From: JABJAG01 sp965222215
GTDB taxonomy: Bacteria; Pseudomonadota; Alphaproteobacteria; UBA6615
Direction of reading: 5' to 3'
Assembly: GCA_965222215.1 (NCBI GenBank)
Contig: OZ244931.1
Location: 2,976,001 to 3,040,000 of the forward strand
Length of the DNA: 64,000 bases
Shown here: positions 37,129-45,842 of the stretch, in pieces
Position numbering within the stretch: the stretch's first letter is position 1
Layout of the letters: the number at the start of each line of letters is the position of its first letter
The notes under the pieces: generated by a model
What the model was told of the DNA's origin: nothing
The model's input: only the letters and a program-made list of their open reading frames with translations
Database searches by the model: none
Program-made: the position numbers and the translations under genes

Positions 37129-37166
37129 CGGCGCGTGAAGGCCCCTACCGCTGGCGGATATGCAAA

Positions 37167-37188
37167 CGGGGATGCCGAGGCATCCCCG
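37167..37188 (-). terminator. hairpin in the livK-livH spacer (attenuator or mRNA-stabilising stem)
   Basis: CGGGGATGCC (37167-37176) and GGCATCCCCG (37179-37188) form a perfect 10-bp stem with a two-base loop. No T-run follows. Such stems after a binding-protein gene usually raise its expression over the permeases by stabilising its transcript or partly stopping transcription. Confidence 0.6.
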
Positions 37189-37212
37189 CTGCTATTGGGT
37201 GTCGTCCGCGAG

Positions 37213-38400
37213 TCAGCCGGCCATCTTGCACTGGCTGGCGTAGGGATCCTGGTGATCCTTCAGCACAGCGCGGCCGACCGTGGTCGTCCAGTTGCCGTCG
37301 GCATCCTTCACGACCGTGCGCTCGTAGAAGTTCTGGATGGGGAAGTGGTTGTTGCCCATCTTGAACGGCCCGCGGACGGAATCGAAGTCCGCGGCCTTGA
37401 GCGCGGCGCGCATGCCGTCGATGTCGTCCAGGTCGCCGCCCACGGCTTCGACCGCCGACTTGATGTACATGATCGAGTCATAGCTCTGCGCCGCGTAGAA
37501 GGACGGGTAGCGCCCGTACTTGGCGCGGAAATCGGCCACGAACTTCTTGTTGGCGGGCGTGTCGAGGTCCGGTCCCCAGAACTGGGTCATCTTGGTGCCG
37601 AGCACCGTCTCCATGCCGGCCTTCTGGAACAGCGGCAGGCTGATCGAGTCCAGCGTGTAGACCGAGTAGAGCGGAATCTCGCCGTCGAGGCCCGCCTGCT
37701 GGTACTGCTTGATGAAGGCGGGGCCGGCCGGGCCCGGGTAGAAGGTGAACACGCCGTCCGGCTTGGCCGCCTTGACCTTGGACAGCTCGGCCGACCAGTC
37801 ACGCTGGGACGGCCAGACGGTCATGTCCTTGCCGACCACCTCGCCCTTGAAGGTGCGTTCCACGCCCGCGACCATGTTCTGGCCGGCGGCGTAGTTCGGG
37901 GCGACGAGATAGAGCGACTTCACACCCTGCTGGTTGAGCAGCTCGCCCAGCGCCATCGGTGTCTGGTCGTTCTGCCAGGCGATGTTGAAGAAGTTCTCGT
38001 GGCACTGCGCGCCGGCCAACGGCGACGGGCCGGCGTTGGCGCTGATCAGGATCTTGCCCGCGTTGAGCACGACCGGCGCGGAGGCCAGCAGCACGTTGGA
38101 CCAGATGTAGCCCGCGACGAGGTCGACATCCTCGCGGAGCACGAGGCGTTCGGTTGCCTGCTTGCCCTTCTGCGAGTTGAACTCGTCGTCGGCGTAGACG
38201 ATCTCGACGTCGAGGTCGCCCATCTTGCCGCCGATATGCTCGACCGCGAGGTCGACCGCGTCGCGCATGTCCTTGCCGAGGACCGCGACGGGGGTGGTCA
38301 GTGTTGTGACGAAGCCGATCTTGATCTCGTCGGCCGATGCCGGGGCCGTCCCGGCGAGAAGGGCCAGCATCGCTGCCGAGCCTGCCAGTTTCTTGAACAT
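37213..38400 (-). CDS. LIV-type ABC transporter substrate-binding protein LivK
   Basis: 395 residues. A Sec signal peptide MFKKLAGSAAMLALLAGTAPASA precedes DEIKIGFVTTLTTPVAVLG, the usual beginning of type I periplasmic binding proteins. GDLDVEIVYADDEFNSQKGKQ, LISANAGPSPLAG and VFTFYPGPAGPAFIKQYQQAGL are family features. A strong ribosome binding site (GGAGGAG) lies 8 bases before ATG 38400; the longer frame upstream is rejected. It captures the solute in the periplasm. Given benzoate and 2-aminobenzoate genes on both sides, the likely ligand is an aromatic carboxylate, as in the HbaE/BadH-like importers, but that is inference. Confidence 0.92.
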   Translation of the reverse strand: MFKKLAGSAAMLALLAGTAPASADEIKIGFVTTLTTPVAVLGKDMRDAVDLAVEHIGGKMGDLDVEIVYADDEFNSQKGKQATERLVLREDVDLVAGYIWSNVLLASAPVVLNAGKILISANAGPSPLAGAQCHENFFNIAWQNDQTPMALGELLNQQGVKSLYLVAPNYAAGQNMVAGVERTFKGEVVGKDMTVWPSQRDWSAELSKVKAAKPDGVFTFYPGPAGPAFIKQYQQAGLDGEIPLYSVYTLDSISLPLFQKAGMETVLGTKMTQFWGPDLDTPANKKFVADFRAKYGRYPSFYAAQSYDSIMYIKSAVEAVGGDLDDIDGMRAALKAADFDSVRGPFKMGNNHFPIQNFYERTVVKDADGNWTTTVGRAVLKDHQDPYASQCKMAG

Positions 38401-38494
38401 TTTCAGTCTCCTCCCTGAAAAATTGGTTGTCGCTATCGGACCATAACGGGACGCCAATGAAAAGCGCCACGCGGGTCCGTCTTTGGTTTGAGCG

Positions 38495-38896
38495 TCACGA
38501 GTTCGGAATCACGGCCGTCGCCTCGATCTCAACCTGCGCCCGGTCCTCGACCAGCGCGGTGACCTCCACCACCGACATGGCGGGGAAATGCCGCCCCATC
38601 ACGACGCGGTAGGCCGCGCCCAGCGCGCGCGGGTCGGCGAGATACGCCTGCCTGTCGGTGACGAACCAGGTCAGCCGGACGATGTGTTCCGGCTTGCCCC
38701 CGGCCTCGGCGATCACGGCGCAGGCGTTGCGCAGCGCGATCCCGACCTGTTCGGCGAAGTCGTCGGTCTCGAAGGCGCCGGTTTCGGGATTCCAGCCGAT
38801 CTGGCCGCCGACGAAGACCATGCGGCCCTCGGCGCTGATCCCGTTCGCATAGCCTTTGGGCGGCGCCCAGCCTTCCGGTTGCAGGAATTCGATCAT
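38495..38896 (-). CDS. RidA family protein (enamine/imine deaminase)
   Basis: 133 residues. RidA/YjgF trimeric fold: PEGWAPPKGYANGISAEGRMVFVGGQIGWNPETGAF, DDFAEQVGIALRNACAVIAEAGG, and FPAMSVVEVTALVEDRAQVEIEATAVI with the positions that bind small carboxylates. The family hydrolyses reactive enamines and imines, and some members are 2-aminomuconate deaminases. The ATG at 38896 is taken because homologous sequence starts there. It is divergent from the SDR gene of the putative 2-aminobenzoate operon with only 54 bases between, sharing the palindrome at 38921. This suggests it removes the amino group in that pathway. Confidence 0.88.
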   Translation of the reverse strand: MIEFLQPEGWAPPKGYANGISAEGRMVFVGGQIGWNPETGAFETDDFAEQVGIALRNACAVIAEAGGKPEHIVRLTWFVTDRQAYLADPRALGAAYRVVMGRHFPAMSVVEVTALVEDRAQVEIEATAVIPNS

Positions 38897-38920
38897 GAAC
38901 CTTGATATTTCAGCTTTAGA

Positions 38921-38938
38921 TATTTTAATCTTAAAATA
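38921..38938. promoter_or_regulatory. palindromic operator, probably for the MarR regulator
   Basis: TATTTTAATCTTAAAATA: two exact 8-base arms around TC, in a strongly AT-rich 50-base gap between the ridA and SDR start codons. The right arm overlaps a -10-like TAAAAT (38932-38937) for the plus-strand operon. The MarR gene is the second gene of that operon, so autoregulation with CoA-thioester induction is likely. Confidence 0.65.
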
Positions 38939-38950
38939 ATCAGCGAACGG

Positions 38951-39760
38951 ATGACAAGCCGCATGAACGAAACCGAGACCCGACTTTCGTTGGAGGGACA
39001 GCACGCCGTCGTCACCGGCGGCGGGCGCGGAATCGGGCTGGCGGTCGCCGGGGCGCTGGCGGCGCGCGGCGCGAACCTGACCCTGATGGGCCGGACCCGG
39101 GCGGAGCTCGACGAGGCGGCGGCCAGCCTCTCCGCCGACCACGGCGTCGAGGCGTTCGCGCGAACTCTGGACGTGACCGACGGCGAGGCCGTGGCAAACA
39201 CCTTCGGCGAGCTGATCGCGGAACACGGCGCGCCGGACATTCTGGTGAACAACGCCGGCGGCACCGGCAGCGCGCCCTTCGCGAAGCTGGACCGCGCGGC
39301 CTGGGACGACACGCTGTCGCTGAACCTTACGAGCGTCTACGCCTGCACCCATGCGGTGCTGCCCGCAATGCTGGACGCGGGGCGCGGGCGGATCGTGAAC
39401 CTCGCCTCGACGGCGGGGCTGACCGGCTACCGCTACGTCGCCGCCTACTGCGCGGCCAAGCACGGCGTGGTCGGCCTGACCCGCGCGCTGGCGCTGGAGG
39501 TCGCGACGAAGGGTGTCACGGTCAACGCCGTGTGCCCGGGCTTCACCGAGACGCCGATGCTCGATGCCTCGATCCGCAACATCACCGAGAAGACCGGCCG
39601 CAGCGCCGACGAGGCGCGCGCCGATCTCGCCAGGAGCAACCCGCAGGGACGGCTGATCCGGCCCGAGGAGGTCGCGGACACGGTCGCATGGCTGTGCGGG
39701 CCGGGCGCGGCGGCGATCAACGGCCAGGCCATCGCGGTCGACGGCGGGGAGACGGTCTGA
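38951..39760 (+). CDS. SDR family oxidoreductase
   Basis: 269 residues (265 if the ATG at 38963 is used). Classical short-chain dehydrogenase: VTGGGRGIGLAVAGALA (21-37), NNAGGTG (100-106), Ser near 153, Tyr166 and Lys170 in YCAAKHG, and a closing INGQAIAVDGGETV. Such enzymes in CoA catabolic operons act as 3-hydroxyacyl-CoA dehydrogenases, which would fit a late beta-oxidation step after 2-aminobenzoyl-CoA ring reduction. It starts the plus-strand operon; its TGA overlaps the MarR ATG by one base (TGATG). Confidence 0.88.
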   Translation: MTSRMNETETRLSLEGQHAVVTGGGRGIGLAVAGALAARGANLTLMGRTRAELDEAAASLSADHGVEAFARTLDVTDGEAVANTFGELIAEHGAPDILVNNAGGTGSAPFAKLDRAAWDDTLSLNLTSVYACTHAVLPAMLDAGRGRIVNLASTAGLTGYRYVAAYCAAKHGVVGLTRALALEVATKGVTVNAVCPGFTETPMLDASIRNITEKTGRSADEARADLARSNPQGRLIRPEEVADTVAWLCGPGAAAINGQAIAVDGGETV

Positions 39761-40269
39761 TGCCCGACGGTGCGAATACATCGCGCGACGATTTCGAGAC
39801 CGGCCTCACCCAGGACGACCGGCTCGACCTGCGCAGCTGGCTGCGGCTACTGACCTGCGCCAACATGATCGAGGCCGAGGTGCGCAAGCGGCTGCGCGAG
39901 GAGTTCGATATCACGCTCGCACGCTTCGACCTGCTCGCCCAGCTCGACCGGGCCGGCAACGGCCTGACCATGGGCGAACTGTCGCGCCGGATGATGGTCA
40001 CCAACGGCAACGTCACCGGCCTGATCGACCGGCTGGTCGACGAGGCGCTGGTGACCCGCGCGCCCGACCCGGACGACCGGCGGGTGCAGATCATCGAACT
40101 GACCCGCGCCGGCCGGCGTTCGTTCGAGCGCATGTCGAAGGCCCATGCGAGCTGGATCACCGAGCTTTTTTCCGGCCTCGACCGTGATCACCTCACTGCG
40201 CTTTACGACGAGCTGGCGCATCTCAAATCCTCCATCGCCGCGAATGCCGGCCCGGGAGACGACACATGA
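39760..40269 (+). CDS. MarR family transcriptional regulator
   Basis: 169 residues. Winged helix: FDITLARFDLLAQLDRAGNGLTMGELSRRMMVTNGNVTGLIDRLVDEALVTRAPDPDDRRVQIIELTRAGRR covers the helix-turn-helix (MVTNGNVTGLIDRL recognition helix) and the wing DPDDRRVQ. Flanking helices would form the dimer. Regulators of this type in aromatic clusters, such as BadR and CouR, release DNA on binding aryl-CoA. Start overlaps the SDR stop, and its own stop overlaps the hydratase ATG (ATGA at 40266). The palindrome at 38921-38938 is its probable site. Confidence 0.92.
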   Translation: MPDGANTSRDDFETGLTQDDRLDLRSWLRLLTCANMIEAEVRKRLREEFDITLARFDLLAQLDRAGNGLTMGELSRRMMVTNGNVTGLIDRLVDEALVTRAPDPDDRRVQIIELTRAGRRSFERMSKAHASWITELFSGLDRDHLTALYDELAHLKSSIAANAGPGDDT

Positions 40270-41087
40270 CACCGATGAAGAAGGGCGCAGACTTCGCGCC
40301 GGAACATTTCCAGTGGGAGGTCGACGGCAAGGTCGCGACGGTCACCCTGAACCGGCCCGACCTGAAGAACCCGCTGACCTTCGAGAGCTACGCCGAACTG
40401 CGCGACACGTTCCGGGCGCTGACGGACGTCGACGACGTAAAGGCGGTCGTGATCCACGGCGCGGGCGGTAATTTCTGCTCCGGCGGCGACGTGCACGAGA
40501 TCATCAGGCCCCTGCTCGACATGGAAATGCCGGAGCTGCTGCGGTTCACGCGGATGACCGGCGATCTCGTCAAGGCGATCCGCACCTGCCCGCAGACGGT
40601 GATCGCCGCCATCGACGGCGTGTGCGCCGGCGCGGGCGCCTGCATCGCCATGGCGGCGGACATGCGGATTGGCACCGAACAGTCGAAGACGGCGTTCCTG
40701 TTCACCCGCGTCGGGCTGGCCGGCTGCGACATGGGCGCCTGCGCGATGCTGCCGCGGATTATCGGCCAGGGGCGGGCCGCGGAACTGCTGTTCACGGGCC
40801 GCTCCATGGACGGCGCCGAGGCCGAGCGCTGGGGTTTCCTGAACCGGCTCGTCGCCCCCGATGACCTGCTCGCAGCGGCCCTCGATACTGCCACGCGCCT
40901 CGCGGACGGTCCGACCTTCGCCCACGCCATGACCAAGACCATGCTCAACGCCGAATGGTCCATGGACCTCGACGAGTACATCGAGGCCGAGGCCCAGGCG
41001 CAGGCGGTCTGCATGCAGACGAAGGACTTCCGCCGCGCCTACGACGCCTTCGCCGCGAAGCAACGACCCGTGTTCGAGGGGGACTGA
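40266..41087 (+). CDS. enoyl-CoA hydratase family protein
   Basis: 273 residues, crotonase fold. VTLNRPDLKNPLTFESYAEL (about 25-44), IHGAGGNFCSGGDVHEI (oxyanion hole 1) and IDGVCAGAGACIAMAADMRIGTEQSKTAFLFTRVGLAGCDMGACAMLPRIIG are clear. The usual second catalytic Glu appears replaced (FTRVGL), as in a subgroup of hydratases of aromatic and alicyclic acid operons. It probably hydrates a cyclohexene-carboxyl-CoA intermediate. It is coupled to marR by a four-base overlap. A family E repeat follows before the next gene. Confidence 0.88.
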   Translation: MTPMKKGADFAPEHFQWEVDGKVATVTLNRPDLKNPLTFESYAELRDTFRALTDVDDVKAVVIHGAGGNFCSGGDVHEIIRPLLDMEMPELLRFTRMTGDLVKAIRTCPQTVIAAIDGVCAGAGACIAMAADMRIGTEQSKTAFLFTRVGLAGCDMGACAMLPRIIGQGRAAELLFTGRSMDGAEAERWGFLNRLVAPDDLLAAALDTATRLADGPTFAHAMTKTMLNAEWSMDLDEYIEAEAQAQAVCMQTKDFRRAYDAFAAKQRPVFEGD

Positions 41088-41128
41088 TGGTCGGTCAAAA
41101 TCACAAGCTTCCGTCGGACCGGTCAAAC

Positions 41129-41240
41129 GGGCGGGTTGCAAACCCGCCCCTACCGGCGGTTGCGCCCGAGGTCCGTAGAGAACCACCAGAAGCCGGCCGC
41201 CTAAGCATGTTCTGTAGGGGCGGGTTTCAAACCCGCCCGG
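41129..41240. repeat. repeat family E, one unit
   Basis: GGGCGGGTTGCAAACCCGCC plus CCTAC at 41129-41153 and GTAGGGGCGGGTTTCAAACC plus CGCCC at 41214-41240, two hairpins facing each other. It separates the hydratase and acyl-CoA dehydrogenase genes of one apparent operon, and is followed by the strong ribosome binding site GGGGAGGAAC. Confidence 0.85.
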
Positions 41241-41266
41241 ACCGACCTCCGGGGAGGAACATGTAA

Positions 41267-42454
<1,188 letters not shown>

Positions 42455-42455
42455 C

Positions 42456-43913
42456 ATGTGGCGCCCGCCCGAACGCATCCGCTGGGAACCGGACGCGGGC
42501 GACTGGCCCGACGCGGCGACCGCGGCCAATTCGCGCCTGTTCTCGCCGGTCACCGTCGGCCCCGTCGAGCTGGAATCCCGCACCTGGGTCCCGGCCATGG
42601 TGCCCTGGCGCGCCACCGGCGACGGCGAGGTCACCGACAACGTGCTGGACTGGTACGGGCGCTTCGCGCGCGGCCGGCCCGGCGCGATCGTCGTCGAGGC
42701 GACGGGCATCCGGGACATCCCGTCCGGCCCGCTGCTGCGGATCGGCAACGATGCGTTCCTGCCCGGCCTGCGTGACCTCACCGACACGGTCCGCCGCGAA
42801 AGCGACGGCCACACGAAACTGTTCATCCAGCTCATCGATTTTCTCGCAATCCGCCGCCGCCCCGACCCGGCGAAGTTTTTCGAGCGCTTCCTGGAGATCA
42901 CCGACCGACACCGCGACGCGCTCGACGCGAGGGACTGGCCGGAGGACAAAATCCGCGAACACCTCGCCGGGCTCGCGGACGAGGAACTCGACGACATCCT
43001 CACGGCGCGCGAGCTGGAATCCCTGCGGCAGGGATATCGCGAGCGGGTCACCGACACCGACCTGCCGCATATCGCGGATCTGCCCGAGGTGCTTCCCGGC
43101 CTGTTCGCAGAGGCCGCGCGGCGGGCGCGCGAGGCCGGGTTCGACGGGGTCGAGCTCCACTACGCCCACGCCTACACGATGGCGTCGTTCCTCTCGGCCC
43201 TGAACACCCGCGACGACGGCTACGGCGGATCGCGGGAGAACCGCGCCCGTCTGCCGCTCGAAGTCTACGCCGCCGTGCGCGAGGCGGTCGGCGAGGACTT
43301 CTTGGTCGGCACCCGTTATCTGTCCGACGACTGCATCGACGGCGGCAACGAGGTCGCGGACGCCGCGTATTTCGGAGCCGAGTTCGCGAAGGCCGGCTTC
43401 GACGTGCTGTCGCTGTCGCGCGGCGGCAAGTTCGAGGACGCCAAGCAGCCCGGCGTGGGCCAGGCCGCCTACCCCTACACCGGCCCCAGCGGCTACGAGT
43501 GCATGCCGCAGTACATCTCCGACGAACGCGGCCCGTTCGGGCGCAACGTCGCGCCGGTCGCGCAGATCCGCGACGCGGTGCGCGCGGCGGGCTGCGAGAC
43601 GCCGCTGGTCGTGACCGGCGGCATCCACGGGTTCGAGCAGGCCGAGGAAATCCTGCGCGACGACAAGGCGGATATTATCGGTTTCGCACGCCAGTCCCTC
43701 GCCGACCCGGACTGGTTCCGCAAGGTGCGCGGCGGTCACGGCAAGGCGGTGCGGGTGTGCGAGTACACCAACTATTGCGAAGCCCTGGACCAGAAGCACG
43801 TGCCGGTCACCTGCCAGCTCTGGGACCGGGAGAACCTCGACGAACCAGGCATCGCGAAAACCGAAGACGGCAAGCGCCGCCTCGTCGCGCCGGAATGGGA
43901 GGACCCGTCATGA
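42456..43913 (+). CDS. old yellow enzyme-like NADH:flavin oxidoreductase
   Basis: 485 residues, longer than basic OYE (about 360). The TIM-barrel signature is GFDGVELHYAHAYTMASFLSALNTRDDGYGGSRENRARLPLEV (about 228-270). VVTGGIHGFEQAEEIL and DIIGFARQSLADPDWFRKV mark the FMN-phosphate site. A roughly 60-residue helical insertion with FFERFLEITDRHRDALDARDWPE...DDILTARELESLRQGY sits before the active-site strand. A Cys-containing tail (CEYTNYCEALDQKHVPVTC) resembles the Fe-S region of 2,4-dienoyl-CoA reductases but is too short for one. It may reduce a ring enone or dienoyl-CoA. Its stop overlaps the next ATG (ATGA). Confidence 0.85.
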   Translation: MWRPPERIRWEPDAGDWPDAATAANSRLFSPVTVGPVELESRTWVPAMVPWRATGDGEVTDNVLDWYGRFARGRPGAIVVEATGIRDIPSGPLLRIGNDAFLPGLRDLTDTVRRESDGHTKLFIQLIDFLAIRRRPDPAKFFERFLEITDRHRDALDARDWPEDKIREHLAGLADEELDDILTARELESLRQGYRERVTDTDLPHIADLPEVLPGLFAEAARRAREAGFDGVELHYAHAYTMASFLSALNTRDDGYGGSRENRARLPLEVYAAVREAVGEDFLVGTRYLSDDCIDGGNEVADAAYFGAEFAKAGFDVLSLSRGGKFEDAKQPGVGQAAYPYTGPSGYECMPQYISDERGPFGRNVAPVAQIRDAVRAAGCETPLVVTGGIHGFEQAEEILRDDKADIIGFARQSLADPDWFRKVRGGHGKAVRVCEYTNYCEALDQKHVPVTCQLWDRENLDEPGIAKTEDGKRRLVAPEWEDPS

Positions 43914-45568
43914 CCGTGGAAAGCCCCTGGGTGCCCACCGGGACCAGCGCCCATGTCGACACCTTCACGATAGACAACCTGCCGCCGAAGCATCTGTGGC
44001 CGCGGCTCGACTTCTCGCAGTTGCCGCAGCTTTGCGACTATCCCGGCCAGATCAACGCGGCGAACGGCCTGCTCGACGATCACGTCGCGGCCGGGCGCGG
44101 CGACCGCACCGCGATCCTGTTCGGCGATACGCGCTGGACCTATGCCGACCTGAAATCCCACGCCGACCGGATCGCGCGGGTGCTGGTCGAGGACAAAGGG
44201 CTGGTGCCGGGCAACCGGGTGCTGCTGCGCGGGCCGAACAACCCGATGATGGCTGCGGCATGGTTCGCCGTGATCAAAGCCGGCGGGGTGTGCGTCGCGA
44301 CCATGCCGCTGCTGCGCGCGCGCGAACTCACCCACATTATCGACAGGGCGCAGATCAGCCACGCGCTGTGCGACGAGACCCTCGCCGAGGCGATGGACGA
44401 GGCGCGCGAGCGCACGTCGACCCTCAAATCGGTGCTGCACTTCTCCGCGACCGGCGGCGGCAGCGCCGATCTCGACCGGGCCATGTCGGAAAAACCGGAA
44501 GGTTTCGACAACATCGACACGGCCGCCGACGACCCGGCGCTGATCGCGTTTACCTCCGGCACGACGGGTGCGCCCAAGGGCACGATCCACTTCCACCGCG
44601 ACGTACTCGCCATGTGCGACTGCTTCCCGACGGCGCCCTTTGGCGTCCGCGAGGACGACGTCTTCACCGGTACGCCGCCGCTCGCCTTCACCTTCGGGCT
44701 GGGCGCGATGCTGGGTTTCCCCTTGCGGGCGGGTGCGGCGGTGGCGCTGATCGACAGGCCGTCGCCCGAGGCCGTCTTCGAAACCATCAAGCGCCACAAG
44801 TGCACGGCGCTGTTCACCGCGCCGGTGATGCTCCGTACGCTCGTGGAACGGATCGACGAGGGCGACCTGTCCAGCCTGACCCACGCTGTATCAGCGGGAG
44901 AACATCTGCCCAGGCCGATCTTCGACATGTTCGAAGACGCGACGGGCCTGCGGATCATCGACGGGCTCGGGTCGACCGAAATGATCCATATTTTCGTCTC
45001 CAGCGCCGGCGACGACACCCGCCCCGGCGCGACCGGCAAAGCGATCCCCGGCTACGAGGCCTGTATCCTCGACGACGACGGCAATCCGGTTCCGCCCGGC
45101 GAACAGGGCCATCTCGCCGTGCGGGGACCGACCGGTTGCCGCTATCTCGACGACGCGGAGCGCCAGCGCGCCTATGTCACCGACGGCTGGAACCTGCCCG
45201 GCGACATCTACACCATGGATGAAGACGGTTACTTCTGGTACGGCGCGCGCGCCGACGACATGATCATCTCCGCCGGCTACAACATCGCCGGCCCCGAGGT
45301 CGAGGTCGCGCTGCTCGAACATCCGAAGGTGCGCGAATGCGCGGTGGTCGGCGCGCCCGACGACAAGCGCGGCAACATCGTGAAGGCCTTCGTGGTGCTC
45401 ACCGAACCGGGCGACGCCTCGGAAGCCACCGTCGCGGAACTGCAGGAATTCGTGAAGGGCGAGATCGCCCCCTACAAATACCCGCGCGCCATCGAATTCG
45501 TGGACGAACTGCCGCGCACCGAGACCGGCAAGGTCCAGCGCTTCAAGCTGCGCGAGGACCAGGCATGA
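43910..45568 (+). CDS. 2-aminobenzoate-CoA ligase (AMP-binding)
   Basis: 552 residues. Adenylation motifs: IAFTSGTTGAPKGTIHFHRD (about 208-227), DGLGSTEMIHIFVSS, YGARADDMIISAGYNIAGPEVE and RTETGKVQRFKLRED with the catalytic Lys. The N-terminus IDNLPPKHLWPRLDFSQLPQLCDYPGQINAANGLLDDHV is what I recall of 2-aminobenzoate-CoA ligases. It activates anthranilate (or a related aminoarene carboxylate) for the fused monooxygenase/reductase encoded next. It is paralogous to the benzoate-CoA ligase at 27732. The start is fixed by the ATGA overlap with the OYE-like gene. Confidence 0.87.
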   Translation: MTVESPWVPTGTSAHVDTFTIDNLPPKHLWPRLDFSQLPQLCDYPGQINAANGLLDDHVAAGRGDRTAILFGDTRWTYADLKSHADRIARVLVEDKGLVPGNRVLLRGPNNPMMAAAWFAVIKAGGVCVATMPLLRARELTHIIDRAQISHALCDETLAEAMDEARERTSTLKSVLHFSATGGGSADLDRAMSEKPEGFDNIDTAADDPALIAFTSGTTGAPKGTIHFHRDVLAMCDCFPTAPFGVREDDVFTGTPPLAFTFGLGAMLGFPLRAGAAVALIDRPSPEAVFETIKRHKCTALFTAPVMLRTLVERIDEGDLSSLTHAVSAGEHLPRPIFDMFEDATGLRIIDGLGSTEMIHIFVSSAGDDTRPGATGKAIPGYEACILDDDGNPVPPGEQGHLAVRGPTGCRYLDDAERQRAYVTDGWNLPGDIYTMDEDGYFWYGARADDMIISAGYNIAGPEVEVALLEHPKVRECAVVGAPDDKRGNIVKAFVVLTEPGDASEATVAELQEFVKGEIAPYKYPRAIEFVDELPRTETGKVQRFKLREDQA

Positions 45569-45627
45569 TCTTGTCGGAACGTACGCAACATCGAAGAACT
45601 GACCCACTCGGGGAACGCGCCCTCCAA

Positions 45628-45774
45628 CCCTCTCCTCCCTTGAGGGAGGAGAGGGTGGCGAGCGCCAGCGAGCCGGGTGAGGTGGGTGCGTGCGGACAAG
45701 TACGCACCCATGAAAGATCTGCGCGAACCCCACCTCACCCCGGCCCTCTCCTCCCCCGACGGGGAGGAGAGGGA
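45628..45774. repeat. repeat family A, single unit
   Basis: CCCTCTCCTCCCTTGAGGGA, GGGTGAGGTGGG, CCCACCTCACCCC and CTCCTCCCCCGACGGGGAGG, as in the 6737 array but with a shorter centre. It fills most of the 274-base gap between the ligase and the monooxygenase/reductase genes. A GGGAG ribosome binding site follows it before ATG 45843. Confidence 0.85.
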
Positions 45775-45842
45775 ACGGATGTCGGCGTACATCTCGACAC
45801 CCGTTTTGCAGGAACGGTTTCACCCGGCGGGAGCGTGTCCCG

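Noticed and set aside
36850..38418. Plus-strand open frame of 522 codons over livK and livH
   Set aside because: Antisense to livK and livH, which have signal peptide and permease motifs.
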